A stretch of 32,713 bases of DNA. It comes from Clostridiales bacterium. GTDB taxonomy: Bacteria; Bacillota; Clostridia; Christensenellales; Aristaeellaceae. This document shows, in pieces, positions 24,909-31,790 of the stretch. Every line of letters begins with the position of its first letter. Positions within the stretch are counted from its first letter, which is position 1. The notes under the pieces are model-generated. The model worked only from the letters and a program-made list of their open reading frames with translations, did no database searches and was not told the DNA's origin. Both the position numbers and the translations under genes were made by a program. The stretch is taken from assembly GCA_019420065.1 (NCBI GenBank), contig JAHZHX010000018.1, positions 1 to 32,713 of the forward strand, given 5' to 3'.

Positions 24909-25375
24909 TGGAGAAAATTGCCAGCTTTACGATCGACCATACGCGTCTGCTGCCGGGGCTGTACGTCAGCCGACGTGACGCGCGCGGCGGCTGCGCCGTA
25001 ACAACGTTTGATCTGCGCTTTACCGCGCCCGGCCGCGAACCGGTGATGGATATGCCTGCCATCCATACCATTGAGCATCTGGGCGCTACCTTTCTGCGTT
25101 CCGGCGCGAGGAAGGACGAGGTCGCCTACTTTGGCCCCATGGGCTGCCGCACGGGTTTTTATCTGATTCTGTTCGGAACGGCGGAAGCGCGGGAAGCGAT
25201 GCCCCTGGTGCTGGAAATGTGTGATTTTATTCGTTCCTATACGGGCGAGATCCCCGGCGCGCGTCCGGAAGAATGCGGAAACTGGCAGGAGCAGAACCTG
25301 GATATGGCCAAATACTATGTCGAACGCTATCAAAAGGAGCTGATATCGGCAGCCCGTATGTGTTATCCGGACTGA
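24908..25375 (+). CDS. luxS: S-ribosylhomocysteine lyase LuxS
   Basis: It splits S-ribosylhomocysteine to homocysteine and 4,5-dihydroxy-2,3-pentanedione, the precursor of autoinducer-2, within the activated methyl cycle. The metal motif HTIEH (53-57) and C123 in EECGNW bind the metal, C80 in GPMGCRTGF is the catalytic cysteine, and H11 near the N-terminus is conserved. Length 155 is typical. GGAGG lies 7 bp before the ATG, which shares one base with the aldolase stop (TAATG). Linkage to a kinase and an aldolase is unusual, as luxS is commonly alone or with methionine genes. Confidence 0.97.
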   Translation: MEKIASFTIDHTRLLPGLYVSRRDARGGCAVTTFDLRFTAPGREPVMDMPAIHTIEHLGATFLRSGARKDEVAYFGPMGCRTGFYLILFGTAEAREAMPLVLEMCDFIRSYTGEIPGARPEECGNWQEQNLDMAKYYVERYQKELISAARMCYPD

Positions 25376-25423
25376 TTAAAGCGAATTGATTGTATTTGTG
25401 CTGTATTTTATACCGCGGAGCGG

Positions 25424-25452
25424 TTGACAACAGCAAGAGGACGGGATATAAT
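25424..25452 (+). promoter_or_regulatory. Consensus sigma-A promoter of the aromatic-importer leader
   Basis: TTGACA (25424-25429), a 17-bp spacer and TATAAT (25447-25452) match the consensus at all twelve bases. The start point would be near 25459. An inverted repeat GTCCAT (25455-25460) / ATGGAC (25473-25478) surrounds it and could be an operator or a 5' hairpin. Confidence 0.88.
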
Positions 25453-25491
25453 TTGTCCATATTCTAACCAGGATGGACGGAGGAGAAGGCA

Positions 25492-25659
25492 ATGAAGCAG
25501 TGCAAGGCGTGTAGTGCTCCTGTGGCTTCTTCTTGTGTGCATCAGGCATACGTTTATTGCGCAGCACGCTTTTATAGTGTGCTGTATTTTTATTACCGCC
25601 GTTATTATGACGTTGAGTGGACTATGCAAGGCCATCTGAAGCAAACTGCATGCGTCTGA
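25492..25659 (+). CDS. Tyr-rich leader peptide (55 codons), putative attenuator
   Basis: The ORF has a strong GGAGGAGAAGG ribosome site and lies directly behind a consensus promoter. It encodes 55 residues, of which eight are Tyr (20, 22, 28, 32, 34, 35, 38, 39), two Phe (27, 33) and one Trp (43); the core reads FYSVLYFYYRRYYDVEW. Four Cys (4, 7, 15, 23) lie in the N-terminal half. A terminator hairpin begins 24 bp after the stop and the importer's binding-protein gene follows. This is the pattern of a ribosome-stalling leader peptide sensing charged tRNA-Tyr. It could instead be an independent small Cys-containing protein; the dense run of Tyr codons favours the leader role. Confidence 0.65.
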   Translation: MKQCKACSAPVASSCVHQAYVYCAARFYSVLYFYYRRYYDVEWTMQGHLKQTACV

Positions 25660-25683
25660 GTCCCGTTTCCGGGCTGAAAGCGA

Positions 25684-25718
25684 AAAAGCGGTTCTCTGAC
25701 AGATGGAGGGCCGCTTTT
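25684..25718 (+). terminator. Attenuator terminator ahead of the TrpX-like gene
   Basis: A 13-bp stem (25684-25696 with 25706-25718, including two G-T pairs) has a 9-nt loop and a TTTT end in its 3' arm. It lies between the leader ORF and the binding-protein gene. CAGATGG at 25700-25706 can alternatively pair with CCATCTG at 25632-25638 inside the leader ORF, and GGCC at 25709-25712 with GGCC at 25630-25633, which would break the terminator. A small CCCG/CGGG hairpin lies just upstream. Confidence 0.75.
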
Positions 25719-25754
25719 AATATAGGATGATTATTTTTGTTGGAGGGATTCTTT

Positions 25755-26708
25755 ATGAAAAAACTGTGCGCGATTCTGATGGCTGTGTGCCTGCTGGCTT
25801 CTGCCTGCATTGCCGGGGCCGAGAGCAAGACCTACCGGATTGGTATTTGCCAGCTGGCGCCGCACCCGGCGCTGGACGCCGCAACGCAGGGCTTCTGCGA
25901 TGCGCTGACCGAAAAGCTGGGCGATAAGGTGGTCTTTGACCTCAACAATGCGGCGGGCGAGGCGGCGAACTGCACGCTGATCATGAACAATTTCCTGGCC
26001 AATAATGTGGATTTGATCATGGCCAACGCCACGGCCTCCGTGCAGGCGGCGCAGAGCGCTACGGGCGATATCCCGGTGCTGGGCACGGCGGTGACCGATT
26101 ATGGCGTGGCGCTGGATCTTGCGTGCGTGGATGGAAAGACGGGCGTGAACGTGTCGGGTACATCCGACCTTGCGCCCCTGGAGCAGCAGGCAGCCATGAT
26201 TAAGGAGCTGTTCCCGGAGGCAAAGACGGTGGGCCTGCTTTATTGCGCCAACGAGGCCAATTCCGCCTATCAGATTGAGGTGATCAAGCGCGAGCTGACG
26301 GCAATGGGCTACGCCTGCACGGAATATGCGTTCAACGATTCCAGCGACGTGTCCTCCATGGCGACGACAGCCTGCCTGGGCAGCGACGTACTGTATATCC
26401 CCACGGATAATACCGCCGCCAGCTGCGCGGAGGCCATCCGCAATGTAGTGGAGGTGGAACGGGTGCCCGCGGTTGTGGGCGAAGAAGGAATATGCTCCGG
26501 CTGCGGCGTGGCAACGCTGTCCATCAGCTATTATGAGCTGGGGTATATTACCGGTCAGATGGCGTATGAAGTGCTTGTGGAAGGCGCCGATATTACGCAG
26601 ATGGCGGTGCGTTATGCGCCCACGACCACCAAAAAATATAATGCTGAGCTATGCGCCGCTTTGGGAGTAACGATCCCCGAAGGATATGAAGCCATCGCGG
26701 CCGAATAA
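25755..26708 (+). CDS. TrpX-type substrate-binding protein (ABC_sub_bind family)
   Basis: The extracellular receptor of a TrpXYZ-type importer, 317 residues. The signal peptide is residues 1-22 (ending IAGA before ESK); C18 is not in a standard lipobox. The mature part YRIGICQLAPHPALDAATQG, FLANNVDLIMANATASVQAA and later VGLLYCANEANSAYQ are characteristic of the family. GGAGGG lies 7-8 bp before the ATG at 25755; an upstream TTG in phase overlaps that site. Relatives carry tryptophan, tyrosine or other compounds. The Tyr-rich leader ahead suggests tyrosine, which is inference. Confidence 0.92.
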   Translation: MKKLCAILMAVCLLASACIAGAESKTYRIGICQLAPHPALDAATQGFCDALTEKLGDKVVFDLNNAAGEAANCTLIMNNFLANNVDLIMANATASVQAAQSATGDIPVLGTAVTDYGVALDLACVDGKTGVNVSGTSDLAPLEQQAAMIKELFPEAKTVGLLYCANEANSAYQIEVIKRELTAMGYACTEYAFNDSSDVSSMATTACLGSDVLYIPTDNTAASCAEAIRNVVEVERVPAVVGEEGICSGCGVATLSISYYELGYITGQMAYEVLVEGADITQMAVRYAPTTTKKYNAELCAALGVTIPEGYEAIAAE

Positions 26709-26716
26709 AATCATTT

Positions 26717-26754
26717 GCCGCAGGAAAGCAGCAGCCGCGCTGCCTTCCTGCGGC
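26717..26754 (+). promoter_or_regulatory. Long intercistronic hairpin after the TrpX-like gene
   Basis: A 16-bp stem with one A-C mismatch (26717-26732 with 26739-26754) encloses a 6-nt loop. It starts 8 bp after the binding-protein stop and ends 16 bp before the permease start, without a T-run. It probably stabilises the upstream message and lowers expression of the permease and ATPase. Confidence 0.75.
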
Positions 26755-26770
26755 GTTATCTGGAGGAAGC

Positions 26771-27697
26771 ATGAATTTTTCATCTCTGCTCAATGCAATG
26801 CCCGGAGCGGTAGCCCAGGGACTGATTTGGGGCGTGATGGCCATTGGCGTGTACATCACGTACAAGGTATTGGACATCGCGGATCTGACGGTGGACGGCA
26901 CCATGGCGCTGGGCGGCGTGGTCAGTGTGGTGCTGATGGTCAATGGCGTGAATTTGTGGGTTGCGCTGCTGTGCGCGGTGTTGGCCGGTATGCTGGCGGG
27001 ACTGCTGACGGGCGTTTTTCACACCTGTATGGGCATTCCGGCCATTCTGGCCGGCATCCTCACGCAGTTTTCGCTGTATTCCATCAATCTGTGGATCATG
27101 GGCTTCAAATCAAATATGGCCATCAACGTAACGCGCTACCACTTGCTGGTGAGCGCCCGCAACGTGAAAAAGCTGGCCATAGGGAACCCGATTTTCGTAA
27201 CCATTCTGGTGATTGCCGCGCTGATCGCGGTGCTGTACTGGTTTTTCGGCACCGAGCATGGCAGCGCGCTGCGTGCGACGGGCGCCAACCCGGCCATGTC
27301 GCGCGCCATGGGCATCAATACCAACCGCAGCAAAATTCTGGGGCTGATGATTTCAAACGGGATCGTAGCGCTGGCTTCGGCGCTGTTTACCCAGTATCAG
27401 GGCGCGGCGGACGTCAATATGGGCCGCGGCGCGATCGTTATTGGTCTGGCGGCGGTGATTATCAGCGAGGTGGCGTTTGGCGGCATTTTCCATAATTTCG
27501 CTTTGAAGCTGCTGGCGGTAGCGTTGGGCGCGGTTATTTATTACGCGGTCATCCAGGTCGTGCTTTGGCTCAAGCTTAATCCGCTGATGCTCAAGCTCCT
27601 GTCGGCCCTGGTGGTGGCGTTTTTCCTGGCGATTCCGTATTGGAAAGAAAAGTGGAACAGCCATTATGGAAAGAAGGGAGGCGTGTCCCGTGCTTGA
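26771..27697 (+). CDS. TrpY-type ABC importer permease
   Basis: A 308-residue permease of the BPD_transp_2 superfamily with eight or nine hydrophobic segments. The opening GAVAQGLIWGVMAIGVYITY and VLDIADLTVDGTMALGG is diagnostic of the TrpY/LivH-like branch that works with ABC_sub_bind receptors, as are GSALRATGANPAMSRAMGIN in the cytoplasmic loop and ADVNMGRGAIVIGLAAVI. GGAGGAAGC lies before the ATG. The gene overlaps the ATPase start by 8 bases. Confidence 0.93.
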   Translation: MNFSSLLNAMPGAVAQGLIWGVMAIGVYITYKVLDIADLTVDGTMALGGVVSVVLMVNGVNLWVALLCAVLAGMLAGLLTGVFHTCMGIPAILAGILTQFSLYSINLWIMGFKSNMAINVTRYHLLVSARNVKKLAIGNPIFVTILVIAALIAVLYWFFGTEHGSALRATGANPAMSRAMGINTNRSKILGLMISNGIVALASALFTQYQGAADVNMGRGAIVIGLAAVIISEVAFGGIFHNFALKLLAVALGAVIYYAVIQVVLWLKLNPLMLKLLSALVVAFFLAIPYWKEKWNSHYGKKGGVSRA

Positions 27698-28484
27698 CCT
27701 GGTCAATGTGCGAAAAACCTTCCATGCCCGTACCGTGAATGAGCGCGTGGCGCTGAAAAACGTGTCACTCCATTTGGAGGACGGGGATTTTGTTACCATT
27801 ATCGGCGGGAACGGCGCCGGAAAATCGACCATTCTCAATGCGATCGCCGGGGTATGGCCGGTGGATGAAGGAAAAATTGTCATTGATGGGACGGATGTGA
27901 CGGCGCTGCCGGAGCACCGTCGCGCGGCGCTGCTGGGTCGGGTGTTCCAGGATCCGATGACGGGTACGGCGGCTTCCATGCAGATCGAGGAAAACCTGGC
28001 TCTGGCGGCGCGGCGCGGACAGCGGCGCACGCTGCGCAAGGGGATTACCCGGGCGGAGCGCGAGGAGTACCGCAGCCGGCTGGCCTCGCTGGGTCTGGGA
28101 CTGGAGGAGCGGCTGACCTCTCGGGTCGGGCTTTTGTCCGGCGGTCAGCGGCAGGCGCTGACGCTTTTGATGGCCACGCTGAAAAAGCCGAAGCTTTTGC
28201 TGCTGGACGAGCATACGGCGGCGCTGGATCCGAGAACGGCGGCCAAGGTATTGCAGCTGTCCGACCAAATCATCCGGGAAGGTCATATTATGACGATGAT
28301 GGTGACCCATAATATGCGCGATGCGATTGCGTATGGCAACCGGCTGATTATGATGCATGAGGGCAGGATTATTCTGGATATCAGCGGAGAGGAAAAGAAG
28401 AATCTGACCGTGCCGATGCTGCTTGAGGAATTTGCCCGTGCGAGCGGCGATGAATTTAATAACGACCGGGCGCTTTTGGGCTGA
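27690..28484 (+). CDS. TrpZ-type ABC importer ATPase
   Basis: The energising subunit of the importer, 264 residues from a GTG at 27690, which has GGGAGG 8 bp ahead. The upstream in-frame ATG lies inside the permease gene and has no ribosome site. Walker A is GGNGAGKST near residues 38-46, the signature LSGGQRQAL, and Walker B LLLLDEHTAALDP, where His follows the catalytic Glu as is usual in this branch; the switch is VTHNM. It is the last gene of the importer and is followed by a terminator. Confidence 0.93.
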   Translation: MLDLVNVRKTFHARTVNERVALKNVSLHLEDGDFVTIIGGNGAGKSTILNAIAGVWPVDEGKIVIDGTDVTALPEHRRAALLGRVFQDPMTGTAASMQIEENLALAARRGQRRTLRKGITRAEREEYRSRLASLGLGLEERLTSRVGLLSGGQRQALTLLMATLKKPKLLLLDEHTAALDPRTAAKVLQLSDQIIREGHIMTMMVTHNMRDAIAYGNRLIMMHEGRIILDISGEEKKNLTVPMLLEEFARASGDEFNNDRALLG

Positions 28485-28490
28485 TGGGAC

Positions 28491-28514
28491 CGCCGCTTTA
28501 CGCGGCGGCCTTTG
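28491..28514 (+). terminator. Terminator of the TrpXYZ-type operon
   Basis: CCGCCGC (28491-28497) pairs with GCGGCGG (28503-28509) around a 5-nt loop, followed by CCTTTGTCT. It begins 6 bp after the ATPase stop. Confidence 0.8.
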
Positions 28515-28526
28515 TCTAACGGGGAT

Positions 28527-28555
28527 TGACAAAGCGGCCGGGGGAGCATACAATA
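28527..28555 (+). promoter_or_regulatory. Promoter of the AraC-type regulator gene
   Basis: TTGACA (28527-28532), a 17-bp spacer and TACAAT (28550-28555). It follows directly on the previous terminator and lies about 40 bp before the start codon. Confidence 0.8.
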
Positions 28556-28595
28556 GCCTCAAAAAATGCGCGTCAGGGCAAAAGGAGGAGAAGCA

Positions 28596-29570
28596 ATGAA
28601 TGCGGAGCTGATCCGGCATTTTATGCCCCATACGCAGGAGGAAGAACGGCTGCTGCGTGGGGAACCGTTGGAAAAGGAACGCTATTCGGACAGCGGCGCG
28701 TTTGTGGTGGAGGGTGAACGCTTTGTTCCCCTGCAGCAAATGATTTCCTTGCGGCCGCATACGCGTTTTACTGATTTTCCCATGCACTGGCACGATTATA
28801 TGGAAATGATGTACATGCTGCAGGGCGAAACGCGCCATGGCATGCCGGATGGGAGCAGCGTATGCCTGAAGCAGGGCGAGCTGCTTTTGATTAACCGGCA
28901 CAGCGCGCACAGCATTGCCTGCTGCGGGGAAAACGATATCGCGGTCAATTTTATTATTCAAAAAGATTTTTTGGATTTTGTACCCGAAATGATCGGCACG
29001 CACAACGTGCTGGGACGGTTCCTGCTGGATTCGCTGCGCAATTATGAGCAGGACATGTCCTATCTGCATTTTAAAATTGCCGACAGGCCGGAACTGCAGC
29101 TGCTGCTGCAAAGCATAGTGTATACCCTGATCGCGGAGAAAACGGCCGGCATGCAGCTTCGACGCACGGAAATGGGCCTGCTCTTTCTGCATTTGCTGAG
29201 CCGGCCGGAATGCATGGTCATGCCGGTTACCGCGCATCAGGAAAACCTGTATGCCATCGAGCTTTTGCAGGAGATCCGCCAGAATTACGCCACGTTTGTA
29301 CTGCGCGATTTTGCGGCGCGCAGGCGCGTATCCTCGGCCTATCTGTGCAAGGTGGTGAAGGAGGCTACCGGGAAAAACTGCACGGCGCTTTTACAGGAAC
29401 GGCGGATTGAAAAAGCAAAGCGCATGCTGATGGAAACCAATCTGAGCGTACTGGAGATCTGCTCCGCGGTGGGATACAGCAACAGCAGCTACTTTTATCG
29501 CATATTTGAGGCGGCGGAGGGCGTATCTCCAAGTCAGTGGCGGGTTAATTCAGGTTATAACAAAAGATGA
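28596..29570 (+). CDS. AraC-family regulator, probably of rhamnose genes
   Basis: A 324-residue regulator with an N-terminal cupin sensor (about 45-135: FPMHWHDYMEMMYMLQGETR and LLLINRHSAHSI) and a C-terminal pair of helix-turn-helix motifs (about 225-318: FVLRDFAARRRVSSAYLCKV and LSVLEICSAVGYSNSSYFYR, then IFEAAEGVSPSQWR). ATG 28596 has AAAGGAGGAG just ahead; an ATG ten codons upstream has no ribosome site. It lies 83 bp before the rhamnose isomerase gene on the same strand and is the obvious candidate activator. The isomerase leader has a TATAAA (29601-29606) without a clear -35, as expected of an activated promoter. Confidence 0.92.
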   Translation: MNAELIRHFMPHTQEEERLLRGEPLEKERYSDSGAFVVEGERFVPLQQMISLRPHTRFTDFPMHWHDYMEMMYMLQGETRHGMPDGSSVCLKQGELLLINRHSAHSIACCGENDIAVNFIIQKDFLDFVPEMIGTHNVLGRFLLDSLRNYEQDMSYLHFKIADRPELQLLLQSIVYTLIAEKTAGMQLRRTEMGLLFLHLLSRPECMVMPVTAHQENLYAIELLQEIRQNYATFVLRDFAARRRVSSAYLCKVVKEATGKNCTALLQERRIEKAKRMLMETNLSVLEICSAVGYSNSSYFYRIFEAAEGVSPSQWRVNSGYNKR

Positions 29571-29653
29571 TGAACGTCCTTTATTTGCAGGGCTTTTGTT
29601 TATAAAATAGAAGTCGGATAGATTCAGACAGAACATAAAAGGAGAGCATACAA

Positions 29654-30895
29654 GTGACGGAAGGATATATGCTGTCCGCAAAACGGTATGCGGACATTTG
29701 TGTGGATACCGAAAAGGCGCTGGAGCAGCTGAAGAATATCCCTATCAGCATTCATTGCTGGCAGGGAGACGATGTGAAAGGACTGGAAAACCTGGGCGGC
29801 ACGCTGGACGGAGGCATCCAGGTGACGGGCAATTATCCCGGCTGTGCCCGCAGCTTTGAGGAGCTGGCGGCAGATTTTGAAAAAGCATGCAGCCTGATTC
29901 CCGGGCCCAAGCGGCTCAATCTGCACTCGAGCTATGCGATTGGCGGCAATGGCGAGCGCGACCGGCTGCGTCCGGAGTATTTTGAGCCGTGGGTGGCGCT
30001 GGCAAAGCGGCTGAATATCGGCCTGGATTTTAATCCTACTTTTTTTTCGCATCCCATGGTGAGGGATAACCTGACGCTGTCCAGCCCGGATGAAGAGGTG
30101 CGCGCATACTGGATCCGTCACACGATTGCCTGCCGCCGTATCGCCGCATATTTTGCCAAGGAGCTGCATACGCACTGCCTTTGCAATATCTGGATTCCGG
30201 ATGGCTACAAGAATGTTCCGGCCGATCGCCTGGGGCCGCGCCTGCGCCTGCGGGACAGTCTGGATCAGATTTTTGCCGAAAAGCTGCCCGGTGTGATTGA
30301 CAGCGTGGAAAGCAAGTTCTTTGGTATTGGTCTTGAAGCATACACCGTTGGTTCCAGCGAATTTTATGCCAATTACGCGGCGACGCACCCCGGCGTATAC
30401 AATCTGATGGACAACGGTCACTATCATCCTGAGGAAACGATCGTCGATAAGATCCCGGCGCAGCTGGCGTTCTACGATAAGCTGCCCCTGCACGTGACGC
30501 GGCCCATGCATTGGGACAGCGACCATGTGGTCAGCCTGAACGATGATCTGCGCGGCATTGCCGAGGAAATTGTGCGCTGCGGCGCCTGCGATAAGGCCTT
30601 GATCGGGCTGGATTACTTCGACGGGTCAGTCAACCGTGTCGCGGCCTGGGTGATTGGCGTGCGCAATATGCAAAAGGCGCTGCTGGAAGCGCTGCTCAAG
30701 CCGCATGCCCGTCTTAAAGAGCTTCAGGATGAAAACCGCTTTACTGAGCTGATGGCGCTCCAGGAAGAGTATAAAACCATGCCCTTTTCGGCTGTGTGGG
30801 CGGAATACTGCGCGCGCGAGGGCGTGCCAGGGGATGAATCCTGGCTTGCGGCCGTTCTGGAATATGAAAAAAATGTACTTGCGAAAAGGAAGTAA
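29654..30895 (+). CDS. rhaA: L-rhamnose isomerase
   Basis: It converts L-rhamnose to L-rhamnulose in the cytosol, the first step of catabolism. Length 413 is close to the 419 residues of the E. coli enzyme. ISIHCWQGDDVKGLE and LNLHSSYAIGG near the N-terminus, GIGLEAYTVGSSEFYANYA, and HVTRPMHWDSDHVV are RhaA hallmarks. D253, H256, H280, D288, D290 and D320 have the spacing of the two-metal site. The start is GTG 29654 with AAAAGGAGAG ahead; an internal ATG at 29669 has no site of its own. Confidence 0.96.
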   Translation: MTEGYMLSAKRYADICVDTEKALEQLKNIPISIHCWQGDDVKGLENLGGTLDGGIQVTGNYPGCARSFEELAADFEKACSLIPGPKRLNLHSSYAIGGNGERDRLRPEYFEPWVALAKRLNIGLDFNPTFFSHPMVRDNLTLSSPDEEVRAYWIRHTIACRRIAAYFAKELHTHCLCNIWIPDGYKNVPADRLGPRLRLRDSLDQIFAEKLPGVIDSVESKFFGIGLEAYTVGSSEFYANYAATHPGVYNLMDNGHYHPEETIVDKIPAQLAFYDKLPLHVTRPMHWDSDHVVSLNDDLRGIAEEIVRCGACDKALIGLDYFDGSVNRVAAWVIGVRNMQKALLEALLKPHARLKELQDENRFTELMALQEEYKTMPFSAVWAEYCAREGVPGDESWLAAVLEYEKNVLAKRK

Positions 30896-30901
30896 GGCAG
30901 C

Positions 30902-31726
30902 ATGAACGCAATGGATTTTGAAGTGATGCAGGGCTTTGCGCGCCTGTGCGGCGACGGCTGGGAGCAGGGCTGGCATGAGCGCAATGGCGGCAATCTGACC
31001 TACCGCATGACGGCGGAGGAAGCGGATATGCTGCGCCCCTATTTCAGACAAACGCCGGGCGAATGGGTTGCGATGGGCGTGCAGGCGGATAATCTGCGCG
31101 GCGAGTATTTTATCGCTACGGGGAGCGGCAAATATTTCCGCAATGTGCCGTTGGCTCCGCAGGACAATGTCTGCATCCTGGAAATCAATGACGCGGGCGA
31201 CGCTTGGCGCATTGTATGGGGGCTGGAAAAGGGCGGTCGGCCCACCAGCGAGTTCCCCAGCCATTTTATGAACCATTCGGTGCGCAAGGCGGCCACCGGC
31301 GGCGCGTGCCGCGTGATTTATCACGCGCATCCCGCCAATGTGATTGCCATGACGTATATCCTGCCGCTGGAGGCACGCGACTTTACCCGTGCCCTGTGGC
31401 AGAGCGCGACGGAATGCCCGGTGGTATTTCCCGGCGGCGTGGGCGTGGTGCCCTGGATGGTGCCGGGAGGCGCGGAGATCGCCATGGCCACCAGCGGGCT
31501 GATGAAGGAATATGACGCGGCGGTATGGGCGCATCATGGTCTGTTTGTGTCCGGGCCGGATTTTGATACCGCCTTTGGACTGATGCATACCATCGAAAAG
31601 GCGGCGCAGATCTATATGCTGGTGCTTGCCAGCGGCAGAGACGTGCGGCAGACCATTACCGACGATGATTTGCGCGCCATTGCCCATGAGTTTGGCGTGA
31701 CGCTGCGCGAGGAATTCCTGGATTGA
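30902..31726 (+). CDS. rhaD: Rhamnulose-1-phosphate aldolase
   Basis: It cleaves L-rhamnulose 1-phosphate to dihydroxyacetone phosphate and L-lactaldehyde. This zinc-dependent class II aldolase is 274 residues, the same as E. coli RhaD, and the active-site residues fall at the same numbers: E117 in TSEFPSH, H141 and H143 in YHAHP, H212 in WAHHG. The N-terminal WHERNGGNLTYR and IATGSGKYFRN are the substrate-binding loops. It starts 6 bp after rhaA. The kinase that should act between the two enzymes is not adjacent. Confidence 0.96.
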   Translation: MNAMDFEVMQGFARLCGDGWEQGWHERNGGNLTYRMTAEEADMLRPYFRQTPGEWVAMGVQADNLRGEYFIATGSGKYFRNVPLAPQDNVCILEINDAGDAWRIVWGLEKGGRPTSEFPSHFMNHSVRKAATGGACRVIYHAHPANVIAMTYILPLEARDFTRALWQSATECPVVFPGGVGVVPWMVPGGAEIAMATSGLMKEYDAAVWAHHGLFVSGPDFDTAFGLMHTIEKAAQIYMLVLASGRDVRQTITDDDLRAIAHEFGVTLREEFLD

Positions 31727-31790
31727 AATTTTGCGCGGGGATGCTGCCGGGACGGCATTCCCGCTTTTCGTGTATACAGGAGGAAGTAAA

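Noticed and set aside
25408..25423. TACCGCGGAGCGG resembling the end of a T-box motif
   Set aside because: It lies upstream of the -35 box and so outside the transcript, and it lacks the preceding AGGGTGG part.
27765..29237. Long minus-strand open frame opposite the ATPase and AraC genes
   Set aside because: It crosses two genes, a terminator and a promoter of the plus strand and has no domain of its own.
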